From assembly GCA_023091735.1 (NCBI GenBank), contig JALKBU010000350.1, positions 1-46,456 of the forward strand: a stretch of DNA of 46,456 bases, written 5' to 3'. Positions 10,496 through 21,519 of the stretch are shown here, piece after piece. Source of the DNA: Trichomonas tenax (lineage: Eukaryota > Parabasalia > Trichomonadida > Trichomonadidae). Both the position numbers and the translations under genes were made by a program. The notes below the pieces were generated by a model. That model did no database searches. It worked only from the letters and a program-made list of their open reading frames with translations, and had not been told where the DNA came from. The number at the start of each line of letters is the position of its first letter. The first letter of the stretch is position 1.

Positions 10496-11180
10496 TTATA
10501 TGATCAAATTCTCTTCGACAGACTTCACTTCGACATGGTGACGCTTGCAAATCTTTGAATTGTCATCTCTTGCTAAGAATGCGAATGCAATAGAAACAAA
10601 CAAAGAAACAGCACTAAAGATACACATTCCGTACTGATATCTTCTCCATGAATACCTTGTGCCATCATCAACGCCGTATATTGGAATGACAGCAGTGGAA
10701 ATCTGTTAATAAGCAGCAATGAAAATATAAAGAATAAAGTTTCTAATTCCAAAAGCTGAAGCAGAAACAACAGGATCGAAATACTCCGCTCAGAGAGGAT
10801 ACGTGACGCTGCATAGACTCATAGTGAAACATCCAAGAATTATGTAATACACCCATAATTCTGCAACATGCAATTTGTCACACATCCAGAATATTCTGAA
10901 GAAAAAAAAGGGGGTAACTTTTTTTGAGCTCTAATAGCTAATCAAAATATGTTCAGAGTCCCATGAACATAAGCATGAGGACATTGGCTATTGGAATGGA
11001 ACCATTCAGAACAAATCCGAATTCTCAATTTTTGTAATTATCGATTTTATTATCGAACTCGTCCTTGCTATGTGGCAAAACAATCGAAGAGGCATATCAG
11101 CAAGGCAATATAGGACCTGAATTCAAAAATGGGTCAAAGAAACTGAAATGTCGTGCAGCCATATTTCATAGTCAACTTGA
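10496..11180 (-). pseudogene. Major facilitator transporter pseudogene (C-terminal part)
   Basis: The minus strand carries a decayed multi-membrane protein. FGFVLNGSIPIANVLMLMFM is followed, after a short AT-rich interruption, by FRIFWMCDKLHVAELWVYY and further hydrophobic segments. The end is a soluble charged tail (LARDDNSKICKRHHVEVK) closing at TAA 10498-10496. In-frame stops occur at 10792-10790 (TGA) and 10708-10706 (TAA), and more lie upstream. The alternation of transmembrane segments with short basic loops suggests the last transmembrane segments of an MFS-type transporter. The N-terminal half is unrecognisable or absent. No functional start exists. The MFS assignment is by resemblance only. 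Confidence 0.55.
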
Positions 11181-13467
11181 ATACGTCACTTACACACCAT
11201 ATTCCTTACACCACCTTGTAGTATATATCTGGGTCCTATGAAAAAACAATTTTGCAATCTTGAGATACAATTTCTATTTCATCATTTAGTTTTCAACACT
11301 CCAATTCATTTTTGTGTGAAATTTTAAAAAAAAATGTATGAGTCCAATGAAATCATAGCTATCTCCAGCAAGTAAGAAAGTTATATCTGGGGAAAACCAC
11401 CTCCACCCTAATAACCTTAAGGTGAAAATAAAAAAACGTACATTTTTTGCTCGTTCACTGGCTAAAAATATTCGCCCGGGCGAGATCCTTAGTAATTTCA
11501 TATCATATCATGAGTTGAAAACTTGATCAAAACTTGCGGAATATATGTGGATATGCACCAGTTCTATTAATCCTTGATGAATGAAATAAATTGCTTTTCA
11601 AAAATGACTCAACACTTTTTTTTCAGAGCGAAATTTAACAAAAATGCATTGAATCATTTTTTTAATTGAAATTGCTGCTTAGCTGATAGATTTATTCTTT
11701 ATTCAAAAATGATATATGATTTTGATCTTATAGCATTGAACAACCATGATGAGGTTGTGAAACCATGAGTATATATGTATTAGGAAATCTAACCATGAAA
11801 ATAGAGGTTAGATACATCCATCTTATATCATGATATTCACATCCTTTGCGATATCCAATTTTTGAAATATATACATCGGTACAGATGAATCAAATGAAAT
11901 ATGCATTTAGCTATAAGAGTGCCCAGTTTCAGAAGAGAAATATTTATGAAAAGTTTAGATTTTTTAAACCTTATTGAATATTTAGCGCCTGTCGATTTTA
12001 GATATTCCACAATTTTGATAGACTTCATTTCAATTGCAATTGATAATGGGTATTTGTATAATAATGATTATAAAATACGAATGATTAATTCTATATCATA
12101 ATGATGATACAATGTGAATGATTAATTATATATCTCTATATTCGTATTAATACTTTCTTGACGAGAACATATGGTTAACCTTAAACCATTAAACTTCTCG
12201 ATATGATTAAATTAATATTATCAGACTTTTAAGATGATCTTAATTTGATTTTCTATGATAAATCAATAATATAGTTGTTATTTATTCTGAATATACTATT
12301 GTTTCTATTTTTTATTGATCAAAATATGCTGATTTTAATCAATCAAGTTGTGAATCAATTAGTTTCAAATTTTGAAGAAAAATGATTTTGTTCTAATCTC
12401 AGTGGGTATTTGATATATTCCATTGATATTTGTAACATGAAATACACAAACACTATATAAGATATATCCTTAATATTGGTTTGTGTTATTTGATAAATTC
12501 CAATGGTTTTGTTAACATTATATTAAACGTCTTTTTAATTAACCTTAAACCCGAAATCCAAAAATAATTAAAAATCTCCATAAATCATGGATAAAAATTT
12601 TTTTATATTGATTATATACCATATACTTACATAATGGAAGCCGTGGCTTTAATACGGTGGTGAATTATTAATATCTCGATATAAACAAAATTGAATAAAT
12701 TATTTTGCCGCATTTTCAGAAGAAATAACCTTATTAAGACATCATTTTTGGACAATGTTCTCTCGTTTTGACTTGAAATTATATAACTATATATCAATGC
12801 ATATCTATTTTTGCTGTTAAATCGCCAACAATTTTCAATTTAGTGTGTGTTTATTTAGAAGTGTTTTCACTCTGGGGGTCAGAACCAGATCAAACATGTA
12901 TGGGCAAATATAACTCTTATATGATGTCATATAATGTTGTAGTGTTAAGCATATATAATATCGTTTCATATTTTTCATTAACAATTTGATATCAGCTTAT
13001 TATTGAGTAAATAGCAATATTTATTATAAATATATCACATGCCAACAACATAGTAACATATTACAAATAATACAAGCTCCTAATTGAATAATTGATCAGT
13101 ATCTAAATTTATAAGTACACGAAATCATTGCGGAGACGACAATATACATAGATGCATGCACATATAACATGTTTTTAATGTGATGCACCAACTTATACTC
13201 ATAGCCTCCCAATGAAATTGTTGAAATTATTGATAAATAGAAATAAAGTGTTCAAGAATAAAAACGATGGAAAATAATTCGCATCATATAGACTATTTTA
13301 TTAATGTAAACAGTGTCAAATAAATTGTGAAAAAACGTGACTTTAACCTTATCCGCTTTTAAAAATGGTTTATTATAACATTTACATAATTATAATGCTA
13401 ATTTTGCCAATTTTGGTCGCTAAAAACCAAATTTGAGAGTTAAAACACTTCTATTTATTTATTTTTC
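11181..13467. other. 2.3-kb gene desert
   Basis: Very AT-rich DNA with no supported ORF. ORFs of 60-70 codons on both strands show no domain. A diverged direct repeat of about 34 bp lies at about 12405 and 12485 (GTATTTGATATATTCCA versus GTTATTTGATAAATTCCA). ATGTAAACAGTGTCAAAT at 13304-13321 is a weak match to candidate promoter motif A, about 150 nt upstream of the DENN gene. Confidence 0.5.
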
Positions 13468-14928
13468 ATGCTTGCAGCAAACAAAAGTATTTTCGATCAA
13501 TTTTTGCTTATAGGCATTCCACCGAGTGGCACTGCCGACGATGGACCTGAAGTTCTCGCTGCGTTTCCTCCACACGAAATTCCGGGCCTTCCAACAGCAA
13601 TTTTAAAAGATTACGCACTCCCCTATGGATCAAAGCCTCTGAAATTACCAGGTTTTGAAGGACTTGTCAACGATATGTTCGTTTTCACAATCAGTTGCAA
13701 TAATATTAAGTTCTACGGATCAACAATTATAATAAATCCAATTATTTCACCTTTACCATTCTTCACGACAGAGTTTACAAAGAATACGTTATATGCGTTC
13801 GTTATAATCTCTCGAAATGAATATATTTCAGCACATTTAACATTTTTAACCTTTTTAATTCTATTTTCATCAGGCAAAATATCGAACCCAAACATACTGA
13901 GTCCAAAGAAACAGCATGAACCTAAAGTTTCTGATGCTTTCAAAGGATATTATGTTACGAATTATATTGCTCACCATAAAGATATGCCTTTGCCGGTGTT
14001 TTTCACTGATCCAATCCATACATATTATAAATACGAGCCTGGTTTGGATCCGTTACAACTTTCTCCAACTTTTATTATTTCGATCCCTGATCCTTCAACG
14101 ACAACAGATAGTGTAATCAACTGCACTTGCTTCGACACACTGTTTTCGTCACTTGAAGTCGAGGATATCATCAGTTTAGTTACTGCTTTACTGACTGATC
14201 GCCAAATTGTTGTTTTCGGAACCAATATGCAGCAAGTTTCAACGACAGTCATCTCTTTGGTCAATTTAATACAGCCTGTTGAGTATGCAGGCGTTGTTAT
14301 TCCATCTATCCCTGAGAAATCTAATTACATGACAATATTAGAAGCGCCAACTCCATTCATCATCGGATGCAAAGCCTGCGATGAGCTGACTAACATAGAG
14401 TTCGATGAGTCCTCTGTTTTCGTCAATCTTGATGCAAACAAGATCGAAGCGATCACGAAGATTCCACAATATCCAAACTACGACAATATCGTTCGCAAAC
14501 TTAAGAGCATACTGTCGAACAGCCGTAGAGCGAAGCTCCATCAGTTCTCATTCCCGTTCTTCTACAGAGCTTGGATCAAGCAGTCCATTGTTTTCTCTAA
14601 GAACTTTGTCAACGAGATCGTCAACCAATTCAAGAATCCCCTTTCGTGCGTCTACACGGAGGAGGTATATCCGTTCTTTATGACCAATCTGCACGATCAG
14701 ATGGTGACCACTGACTTCAACAAAGATCTCTTCATCTCATTGTGTAACGAAGATTCAAAGCCTTTCTTTGAGGAACTCTTCAACTCCCAATCTTTCATTA
14801 CATACATTGAAAACATCTTGGCGAAGTTTGCTGAAGAGCGCGGCCAGAGTGTCAAGTCCAAGGAGAGAAGGAAACTCAGCAGAAGGCAATCATCAAGAAA
14901 GATCGGTCTGGATTTCTTACACCTTTAA
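13468..14928 (+). CDS. DENN domain protein
   Basis: 486 residues. The N-terminal uDENN region begins FDQFLLIGIPPSG and carries AAFPPHEIPGLP. The core DENN block at about residues 180-330 includes LLTDRQIVVFG and PSIPEKSNYMTILEAPTPFI; the last matches the hallmark P-x-LP...LEAPTP-hh-G motif. The C-terminal dDENN part includes FPFFYRAWIKQ. DENN proteins are guanine-nucleotide exchange factors for Rab GTPases in membrane traffic. The tail is short and basic (RRKLSRRQSSRK). A stretch near residues 115-135 is unusually hydrophobic and T-rich in DNA, but the frame stays open and no splice sites are evident. Confidence 0.9.
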   Translation: MLAANKSIFDQFLLIGIPPSGTADDGPEVLAAFPPHEIPGLPTAILKDYALPYGSKPLKLPGFEGLVNDMFVFTISCNNIKFYGSTIIINPIISPLPFFTTEFTKNTLYAFVIISRNEYISAHLTFLTFLILFSSGKISNPNILSPKKQHEPKVSDAFKGYYVTNYIAHHKDMPLPVFFTDPIHTYYKYEPGLDPLQLSPTFIISIPDPSTTTDSVINCTCFDTLFSSLEVEDIISLVTALLTDRQIVVFGTNMQQVSTTVISLVNLIQPVEYAGVVIPSIPEKSNYMTILEAPTPFIIGCKACDELTNIEFDESSVFVNLDANKIEAITKIPQYPNYDNIVRKLKSILSNSRRAKLHQFSFPFFYRAWIKQSIVFSKNFVNEIVNQFKNPLSCVYTEEVYPFFMTNLHDQMVTTDFNKDLFISLCNEDSKPFFEELFNSQSFITYIENILAKFAEERGQSVKSKERRKLSRRQSSRKIGLDFLHL

Positions 14929-15315
14929 GTTTTTCCATATCATTTATATATTATTATATTATCTATAGAGTGTTTACTTATATATTATTAAAAATCTATT
15001 TCTCAACTTTCAAACATAGATCCATCTCTTCATGTGAATACCCGCAAATGAAAAAATCATGAAAATGCAAAAACAACTGACAATATAAGTCATGTTTTTG
15101 GGACTAGTTTTTCAAGAAGAAAGTCATCAATAATGTTAATTATGGATTGATCAAATTACTAAAATGCATTGCCTGCGAACAGAGCTCCACTAATTAACTG
15201 TATATAGTCTTTTCTATAATGAAAATGAGGATGAAATTATGCATAGAAGAAGTAATTTTGTTACACAAATCATGTTTTATATTTCTTATGGAAAAAGTAC
15301 GATTTAAAACGTTAT
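14929..15315. other. Intergenic region between convergent features
   Basis: AT-rich sequence between the DENN gene and the glycosyltransferase pseudogene. No gene or RNA recognised. Confidence 0.5.
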
Positions 15316-16660
15316 TTAAGTGAATGTATGTACAACAGCCAATGTATTACATGTATCTCTTAAAAAGGAGAGAATTCTTAAATCATATCGATTCACAGAA
15401 ACAATTTTCGATGGTTTTCCAGCACGAACTTCTTCATCCAGCATCGCCAATGGGAATGCACTCAAGAAATAGTCATTTGCATTATGTGGCCACTTTCATG
15501 TTCTAACAGCTGTCATCAGGAAAGGAAATGTGAGCATAAACACTTCAGGTGGAAAAGGCGTGTTTTCGACAATGCCATGTTTCCTTAAACTCGTTTGATA
15601 GAGCATCCAGATGTCTCCGACGAATGCAGACATTGTTGCAGGAAAATCGATAATCGCTGTTCCACAAGAATAAATTCCTGTTCCGCTCTTCATGAATATA
15701 GAGTTGAAACACATAGAACCGGCTGTTGTAAGTAATATTTTGGCTGCCGCAAGAGCCCTTCCTGCTTCTGACACATTGTAGACGATTTATTCATCGAGTT
15801 TCTTTCATTGTATCTTTGGATATAATTCTTTCGCTACATACATTATTTCGTAAATATTGTTGATGCGGCCCCATATTCCCTCCTTCCTGTTGAGGAATAT
15901 ATACTCTTTAGGCTCTATTGGGTCCAATTGGAGATGTTTTGTGAATAATCTTCGAAATTGAGAAAATCCAACAACAGACATTGAATTAATTCCTTCATTT
16001 GGATATAACACAGAAATATATTCAGCATAGAGACAATCTGTTGTTAGCTCATGGATTTTCGTTTCATCGAATACCAGTGCCTTACAGTACATCCTAGAAG
16101 CATTTTCGCTGAAAGGAATGAAAATTTGTGCTCCTTGAATGATATCCTTTGGATATTGTATCAAAGCACACAACATGTCTGATATAAAGTGCCCAAACTC
16201 AAGGTGGTATGAGAACCCGAGCACTACTTTCTTATATGTGAATCTGGAGTCACAATCTACATTCTTTAGTACTTGAGGTCGAAAAAGTCTTTGCATCTCA
16301 TATAAATTGTTTCCTTTTAACACTCCGTATGAAGAAAAGAAGACATCTTTGATTAGGTATAGCGTAGTATTCTCCCTTAGTAACGTATGTTCCCAAAATA
16401 TCGTTTGAAACGCAGCATATTTCGATACAATTTGTTGTTGCAATCTATTTCTTTTCTTGAATGTCTTTTTGTCTAAAAATGTGATTTTGTTCGTGCGTTT
16501 GTATGAAATGTCGACTATTTCTGGGAAAATATTCACATTACCAGGAAAATTTCTTTGATAAACAGGTATTCGAGTCTTAAATTCGACATCTACTTTAAAG
16601 AATGAGAGCGATAGATAACTGAGGCCAAAATTGTCAACAAAATGAATAATAGTTGATTAT
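15316..16660 (-). pseudogene. GT61-like glycosyltransferase pseudogene with three in-frame stops
   Basis: One continuous minus-strand frame runs from about 16660 to TAA at 15318-15316 and looks coding throughout. It is broken by TGA 15807-15805, TAA 15789-15787 and TGA 15498-15496. The blocks YHLEFGHFISDMLCALI, KEYIFLNRKEGIWGRI and ILLTTAGSMCFNSIFMK match the DUF563/glycosyltransferase-61 pattern (H-F-hhD, NR, and the G-hxxxxFM region). The homologous pseudogene at 32715-33883 reads Trp where the first TGA lies. No in-frame ATG is found at the 5' end: the first ATG (16680) is out of frame, so the N-terminal membrane anchor is also broken. Family members are Golgi type II enzymes that add sugars to glycans. 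Confidence 0.75.
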
Positions 16661-16680
16661 TTTTATGCCTCAACATTCAT

Positions 16681-17144
16681 TTGAACCTCAAAATTAGAGA
16701 TTTGATGGCGGTTTTATCGGCATCTTTTATCTCTTTTTTGTTGCTTTGTGATGTTTTTTGTCCAAAATCATTTTTCAAAACTCCGATAACGAATCAAAAT
16801 TTTTCACAGTCATCTTCATTAAAGAAAAATAAACACATACTTTTAACCATAATATCATTATATTCACAAAAATCTCTTTCTAATCATATAACTTTTGCAT
16901 TCTAAACTCATTTTTTCATCAAAATATAAAATATTTCATCCTCAAATCTTTTTAAAATACCAAAATCTCAACCATGACCATTTAATTTTTTTCAATTATA
17001 TATCATTTTCATTAAATATAAGCCTCAGCACAATATTATCACATCAAATTTGAAATTATTGAGAAAAACATATTTGTGATGGAAAGAATGTGACTGGATA
17101 AGCGAGAGATAATAAATATTTATTTACAATGGGAAAGAAAAATA
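16681..17144. other. Intergenic region
   Basis: T-rich sequence between the glycosyltransferase pseudogene and the 3' end of the EGF/multi-TM gene. The 74-codon ORF at 16681-16905 starts with TTG and has no recognisable domain. Not called. Confidence 0.5.
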
Positions 17145-19457
17145 TCAAAAGTGGAAACTGAGTTTGGATTCTTCTGTAACACATCTCTTTGTGTTATCGA
17201 TGACTTTATATGTTGGGAATAATTGGAGAGTCTCCTGGCAGTGGACTCTCGATTTGAATCTAATGAAGTTGAGAGCTGTTGGATTGGATTCGCAGATTGT
17301 TGTCAACTCTAATCTTCCGTCACCTGCTTTGATGTTTGCGAGGAAGCTGTTGGCATTCTTGATCGTGATAGGATCGAAAATGTGTGTCTTTCCGTTAGGA
17401 TTAACACTGTGAGTGAAAATATTTCCACCTCCAATCGTGAGGTTACGATACTTCAATGTCACTTGAACTTCGGTGACGTTCATTGTAACTCTCATCTTGT
17501 TGTGGACAGTGATGTTAGGTAAGAAGTTGACTGTATCATTGAACAGCATTGAATCATCGTAAAGGACGTTGTTGAGTGTCCATTCAGGCGATGATGGATA
17601 AACGACGAGTAAAAATGCAGTTATTGCAACAATCGGAAGAATGATGATCATCGCAGTGAACTTAAGACATCTTGGCCAGCATCCTTTGTGCTTGAATTTG
17701 TTCTCTGCGTTTTTGTAGACATTTGGAGCGTAGTTATAAAGCGGCTGAGTGTAGTCGCTTGTCAAAGAGTTCATTGATGGGTCTGGGTCTTCAAGATCTG
17801 TGACACTTGCAATGCCAACAGGAACGAATGCGACGTCGTCACCTTTAACAGCGAAAACGTCAGACAAAGCAACGCTGTTCGCCAAACCAATGCATGTGAT
17901 TGTGAAAATATCGACATAGATTAAGCCGTAGTATGCAAAGTCTAAGATAATGAAGTTCTGCTTTGGAATGTCAATGTTCAGCCAAACTAAACCAACGTCA
18001 ACGATGAAGAAGATAGAGGCACACATAACATATCTTCTGCTGCTTCTTAACTCCCTAGCGAGGTGTGGGAACAAGTCATCCATCTTTGCGAATGGTTCGC
18101 TCATTCCGAAGAACATTGCCGCGATGCTGAAGATGAAGCAATATAAAGCTAATGTTCCGAATGGGATTCCGATTGCATACAGTAAGAACTTGTTCAAAGC
18201 AATAGGGCCAACGAGCGCAAATATCAAAATCAAGACTGGAACAACCCACAAACTGATTGAAAGAATGACGAATCTGAAGTGTGGTGAAGTTGCTTTGAAC
18301 TGATTCTTAATCAAAATGATTGAACTCAAAACGCAGAAAGCGAGGAGTGCAACTGGAACTGTAATCAAAATATCGGTTGCAAGGGAGTACGAACCCTTAA
18401 TCTTTGCCAAAACAGCGTGAGCAAGCTTCATCAAGCAAAATACGAACAGCATAATGTGAGTGATTGGATTTGAGTTTTCGACTTTGCACAGCTGCACAAT
18501 GAATGATATAAGGAAGCATAACGCGCCAACACTGTAGAAGACAATGCCTATGATCATTCTGGATGGTAAGTTAGAGTCTACGGCGATCGAACAGTCTGGT
18601 CCGGACCATCCAGTGTGGCATTGGCATTCACCATTTCCTAAGCATCTTCCATGGCTGTTGCAATTGATTTCAGCGTGGCAAATGTCAGAGCATGTCGGTC
18701 CGATGTATCCAGATATGCAGTCGCACTTTCCATCGCCTGTTTGTCCATCGATGCATCTTCCGTTGTTGCTGCAGTTGGAAAATTCGCAGTTTCCTGAGCA
18801 GTTTGGACCATAATAACCTTCCTGGCACTCAGATGTTTGGAATTTGAAGATGTTTTCTGTAGGAATTTCGAGATAACGCGTAGAATTTCCGAATTTTGCC
18901 GTAAGTTCGATTTTCCTGAACTCTTTGTAGCATCCAGGATTGTGAAATACTGCAATTTGATGGTATCTATGCGCGAAAACAGTTTGAATTTGCGAATATT
19001 CCTCTTTTTCTTGTGATGGATCCTCACAGACTCTCGTTGGGAGCTCATTCTTGCCGATGATAATCTTTCCATCGAACAAAACTGCCGCACCCGCGGGCTG
19101 CGAGATTAATCTGAATTCGACATCTTGTGTTTCGTTACTTAAAAAAGAACCAGTGAGAATAATCGTATTATAGTCCGATTTTGGTCTATTTCCTTCAGGA
19201 TGAACGTAAAAATACGAAGAATAATGTTCTGAATAATTCGCCAGCGACGAATAAGGAAGAACTGGAGCCTTAATCTCCGGATCGTACCTCAAATACGTCA
19301 GCCCTGGCTTCTTGTCGCTGTCTGGGTGGGAAGCTGAAAAGGCAAAGTTGGCGATGAAAAAAAACATTTTTGTAAAAATGATGACTTGATTTTGCGTCAT
19401 TAGCCTTTTTGGACTTGTTTGACTATAAATTACTGTACTACTACTTGTGTACAACAT
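17145..19457 (-). CDS. EGF-repeat multi-pass surface membrane protein
   Basis: 770 residues from the first ATG. A start at Met20 or Met31 would give a cleaner signal peptide (MFFFIANFAFSAS at 31-43). Residues about 50-205 are an extracellular region with N-glycosylation sites. Residues 211-289 hold two to three EGF-like modules with typical spacing (CQEGYYGPNC, CISGYIGPTC, CHTGWSGPDC). Seven hydrophobic helices follow at about 301-323, 332-352, 360-384, 394-418, 424-450, 474-494 and 502-527. Next come a soluble segment, an eighth helix at about 600-620 and a C-terminal domain rich in NxT/S sites (FLPNITVHN, MNVTEV, RNLTI). The topology (N-terminus out, loop 530-600 in, C-terminus out) is self-consistent. 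It could act in adhesion or signalling. The seven-helix block invites a GPCR comparison, but I see no receptor-family motif. Confidence 0.8.
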   Translation of the reverse strand: MLYTSSSTVIYSQTSPKRLMTQNQVIIFTKMFFFIANFAFSASHPDSDKKPGLTYLRYDPEIKAPVLPYSSLANYSEHYSSYFYVHPEGNRPKSDYNTIILTGSFLSNETQDVEFRLISQPAGAAVLFDGKIIIGKNELPTRVCEDPSQEKEEYSQIQTVFAHRYHQIAVFHNPGCYKEFRKIELTAKFGNSTRYLEIPTENIFKFQTSECQEGYYGPNCSGNCEFSNCSNNGRCIDGQTGDGKCDCISGYIGPTCSDICHAEINCNSHGRCLGNGECQCHTGWSGPDCSIAVDSNLPSRMIIGIVFYSVGALCFLISFIVQLCKVENSNPITHIMLFVFCLMKLAHAVLAKIKGSYSLATDILITVPVALLAFCVLSSIILIKNQFKATSPHFRFVILSISLWVVPVLILIFALVGPIALNKFLLYAIGIPFGTLALYCFIFSIAAMFFGMSEPFAKMDDLFPHLARELRSSRRYVMCASIFFIVDVGLVWLNIDIPKQNFIILDFAYYGLIYVDIFTITCIGLANSVALSDVFAVKGDDVAFVPVGIASVTDLEDPDPSMNSLTSDYTQPLYNYAPNVYKNAENKFKHKGCWPRCLKFTAMIIILPIVAITAFLLVVYPSSPEWTLNNVLYDDSMLFNDTVNFLPNITVHNKMRVTMNVTEVQVTLKYRNLTIGGGNIFTHSVNPNGKTHIFDPITIKNANSFLANIKAGDGRLELTTICESNPTALNFIRFKSRVHCQETLQLFPTYKVIDNTKRCVTEESKLSFHF

Positions 19458-20586
19458 ATTTTATTAAAATTATGAATGAGCCAATTCGCTAAAATCGCAG
19501 ACCTAATTCGCGAATTTTCAGTGCAGAAAAGTGACATTGTTGTGCCAATTTTTTTAAGAATTATATTCCATTAGCATTTGTGATCACATTTGTGAAATTA
19601 TCTAAATGAAATGTGCAATATGAAATTCATATAGCGCATTAGCGAATTTAGCAAACCCGTAGCGCAGCGCTATTCAATTTTGAATAGTTTACGAATTAGG
19701 CATTCACTAAAAACCTTTTTAGCGATTTTTGTTACTTTTCCTCTGATTACACAGGGGTTATGTTAATTATCGAGGGGAAATATGTGATAATATTGGGGAA
19801 GAAATTGCTATAAAGGGTATTCCAGATTTTTCAATAAAAGGGGGATTTGAAAATAATAAGGGGCTTTTTATTATAGGGGTTCGATAAAATAATGAGGTAG
19901 ATTTTTATGATTTCCGGGTCAAACGGCATTATAAAGGGTCTTTGGGTCGCTCCTTCCACTTGATCCTTAAAAATGTTGAGTTCGCATGCAGCCAAAAAGT
20001 GCCTAATTCGCACATCCATAATTTTAATAATAAACTCTTTCTAATGTTAACCCTAAGCATATTTTTGGTGAATTTAATTTTTATTGAAATCCTCGGGTAT
20101 CAAAAAGTGAATTTTTTGCTAAAAATAATTGTTAAAAATATTTTCTTATAATACAAATATATAAATCACTACATGTTCTATAATAAATCCTTTTAAAACA
20201 TTCAAAATAATGATTGTATAACGAGATATTTTGCGATTTATTCTTGAATAATTTAATTTTATTAAATATATATTAAATCATGTGTATTCTATCATCTTAT
20301 CAAGTTCTGAGTATGGAGTTACGTTGATACAATCATTCGATCATTTTATGAAAAATTTATTTTAATTATTGGAACGATTTGAAGATAAGGACGATGAACG
20401 GAGAAGCGTAAACCCTCTCTCACAATGTCGTAAATCCTTCAGCAATAAAAACTAAAATTTGAAAATAGTTATTATAATGTTTATGAGGGTTTCAATTAGA
20501 AAAAGTTGAGAAAAGAGATGAATGATTTTAGTATAATTTTAATAATATTCATAACATTTTAAAGGAAAATATTATGGGAAAGGAAT
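19458..20586. other. Intergenic region with short GC-richer and G-run segments
   Basis: About 1.1 kb. Contains TTTGAATAGTTTACG (19679-19693), a minus-oriented match to candidate promoter motif A. Repeated AATTCGC/GCGAATT words occur at 19480-19700, and a run of short GGGG clusters lies at 19750-19880. No gene supported. Confidence 0.5.
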
Positions 20587-21519
20587 TTAGTCGGTCTTCT
20601 TCTTAAGAGAATTGATGTACTTGTGCTGGTAGTGATCGTCGAGGGATGAGGATGAAATTGAAATCATGTTATACTTTGTTCCTGAAACAATGCAGCTTGA
20701 AAGTGGTCCTGGGTTATCATCGATGGCGTAGACAGTGCCAACGACGTTCTTAACCTTCATGTGATTGTTGTCATTGTGATAAGCTGCGATATCATCGACG
20801 ATTGGATCGACCTTAGCCATGATAGCATTGTAAAGTGATTGTGAGAACTCCTGCTTCTTCTCATGAAGGATAGTAATTGTTGACTTCAAGGCGACCTTAA
20901 GTAAGAATGTTGGAACTCCAGACTTTGGAATCATTGGTTTCATGACGTTGTAAGCGTTTGGAAGGGAAAGTGTTGGGACGATATCGTTATTGTAAACGAA
21001 TACGCAGATCTTAGACACTAAAGGTTTTGGAATATATTCAAGAGCTGGTGCAGCAGCATAGCAAAGGCCTCCCATCTTATCAAGTTTAGGAACAAGATTT
21101 GGATCGGTCATAGCAATAAGTGAGAGAATGGAAGCAACAGCACCACCAAGAGAGTGTCCTGTGATAATAATTTTTCCATTATAAGCATAGAGATATTGCT
21201 TGACATCGTTGTACACGTTCTGCGCACTCTGGTAGAAACCACTGTGAACATTAATAGAGTTGGAACCAAATTTGACTGTTTTTTCAGCATATTCGAAATC
21301 AGTATTCCAGTCGAGCTGCGAGCCACTGCCTCTGACGCAGACCCAAAGCGTATCATCTCTCTCGTACAAATAGAAAACTGGACGGTACATTTTGTTATTA
21401 GTTGAGGCATAGATCATCTTACCACCGCTGAAAGCGCCGGCGCCGTTGTATGCGGCGTACGCGTAGTCCATAGCGAGACGGACTAAGGCGATATTGAAGC
21501 CTGGAATGTTAGGAGTCAT
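20587..21519 (-). CDS. Class 3 lipase family protein
   Basis: 310 residues from ATG. The fold matches fungal-type (class 3) triacylglycerol lipases: LWVCVRGSGSQLDWNTD (oxyanion region), VHSGFYQSAQ, and the nucleophile elbow IIITGHSLGGAVAS with Ser123. Asp179 in VYNNDIVPTLSLP is the probable second triad residue, and a C-terminal His (DDHYQHKY or NNHMKV) the third. No signal peptide or membrane anchor is present, so it is probably cytosolic or membrane-associated, hydrolysing acylglycerols or phospholipids. Length is normal for the family. Confidence 0.93.
   Translation of the reverse strand: MTPNIPGFNIALVRLAMDYAYAAYNGAGAFSGGKMIYASTNNKMYRPVFYLYERDDTLWVCVRGSGSQLDWNTDFEYAEKTVKFGSNSINVHSGFYQSAQNVYNDVKQYLYAYNGKIIITGHSLGGAVASILSLIAMTDPNLVPKLDKMGGLCYAAAPALEYIPKPLVSKICVFVYNNDIVPTLSLPNAYNVMKPMIPKSGVPTFLLKVALKSTITILHEKKQEFSQSLYNAIMAKVDPIVDDIAAYHNDNNHMKVKNVVGTVYAIDDNPGPLSSCIVSGTKYNMISISSSSLDDHYQHKYINSLKKKTD

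Noticed and set aside
10898..10955. Spliceosomal intron in the MFS remnant
   Set aside because: It ends CTTCAG but lacks the extended trichomonad 3' consensus, and the gene is broken on both sides anyway.
14025..14683. ORFs in other frames of the DENN gene
   Set aside because: Shadows of the DENN coding frame; compositionally odd and without homology features.
15316..16660. Stop-codon reassignment (TGA/TAA as sense)
   Set aside because: Intact genes here end in TAA, TAG and TGA with none inside, so the stops in this frame indicate a pseudogene.
17145..19457. G-protein-coupled receptor
   Set aside because: Seven helices are followed by an eighth and a second ectodomain, and no GPCR-family motif is visible.
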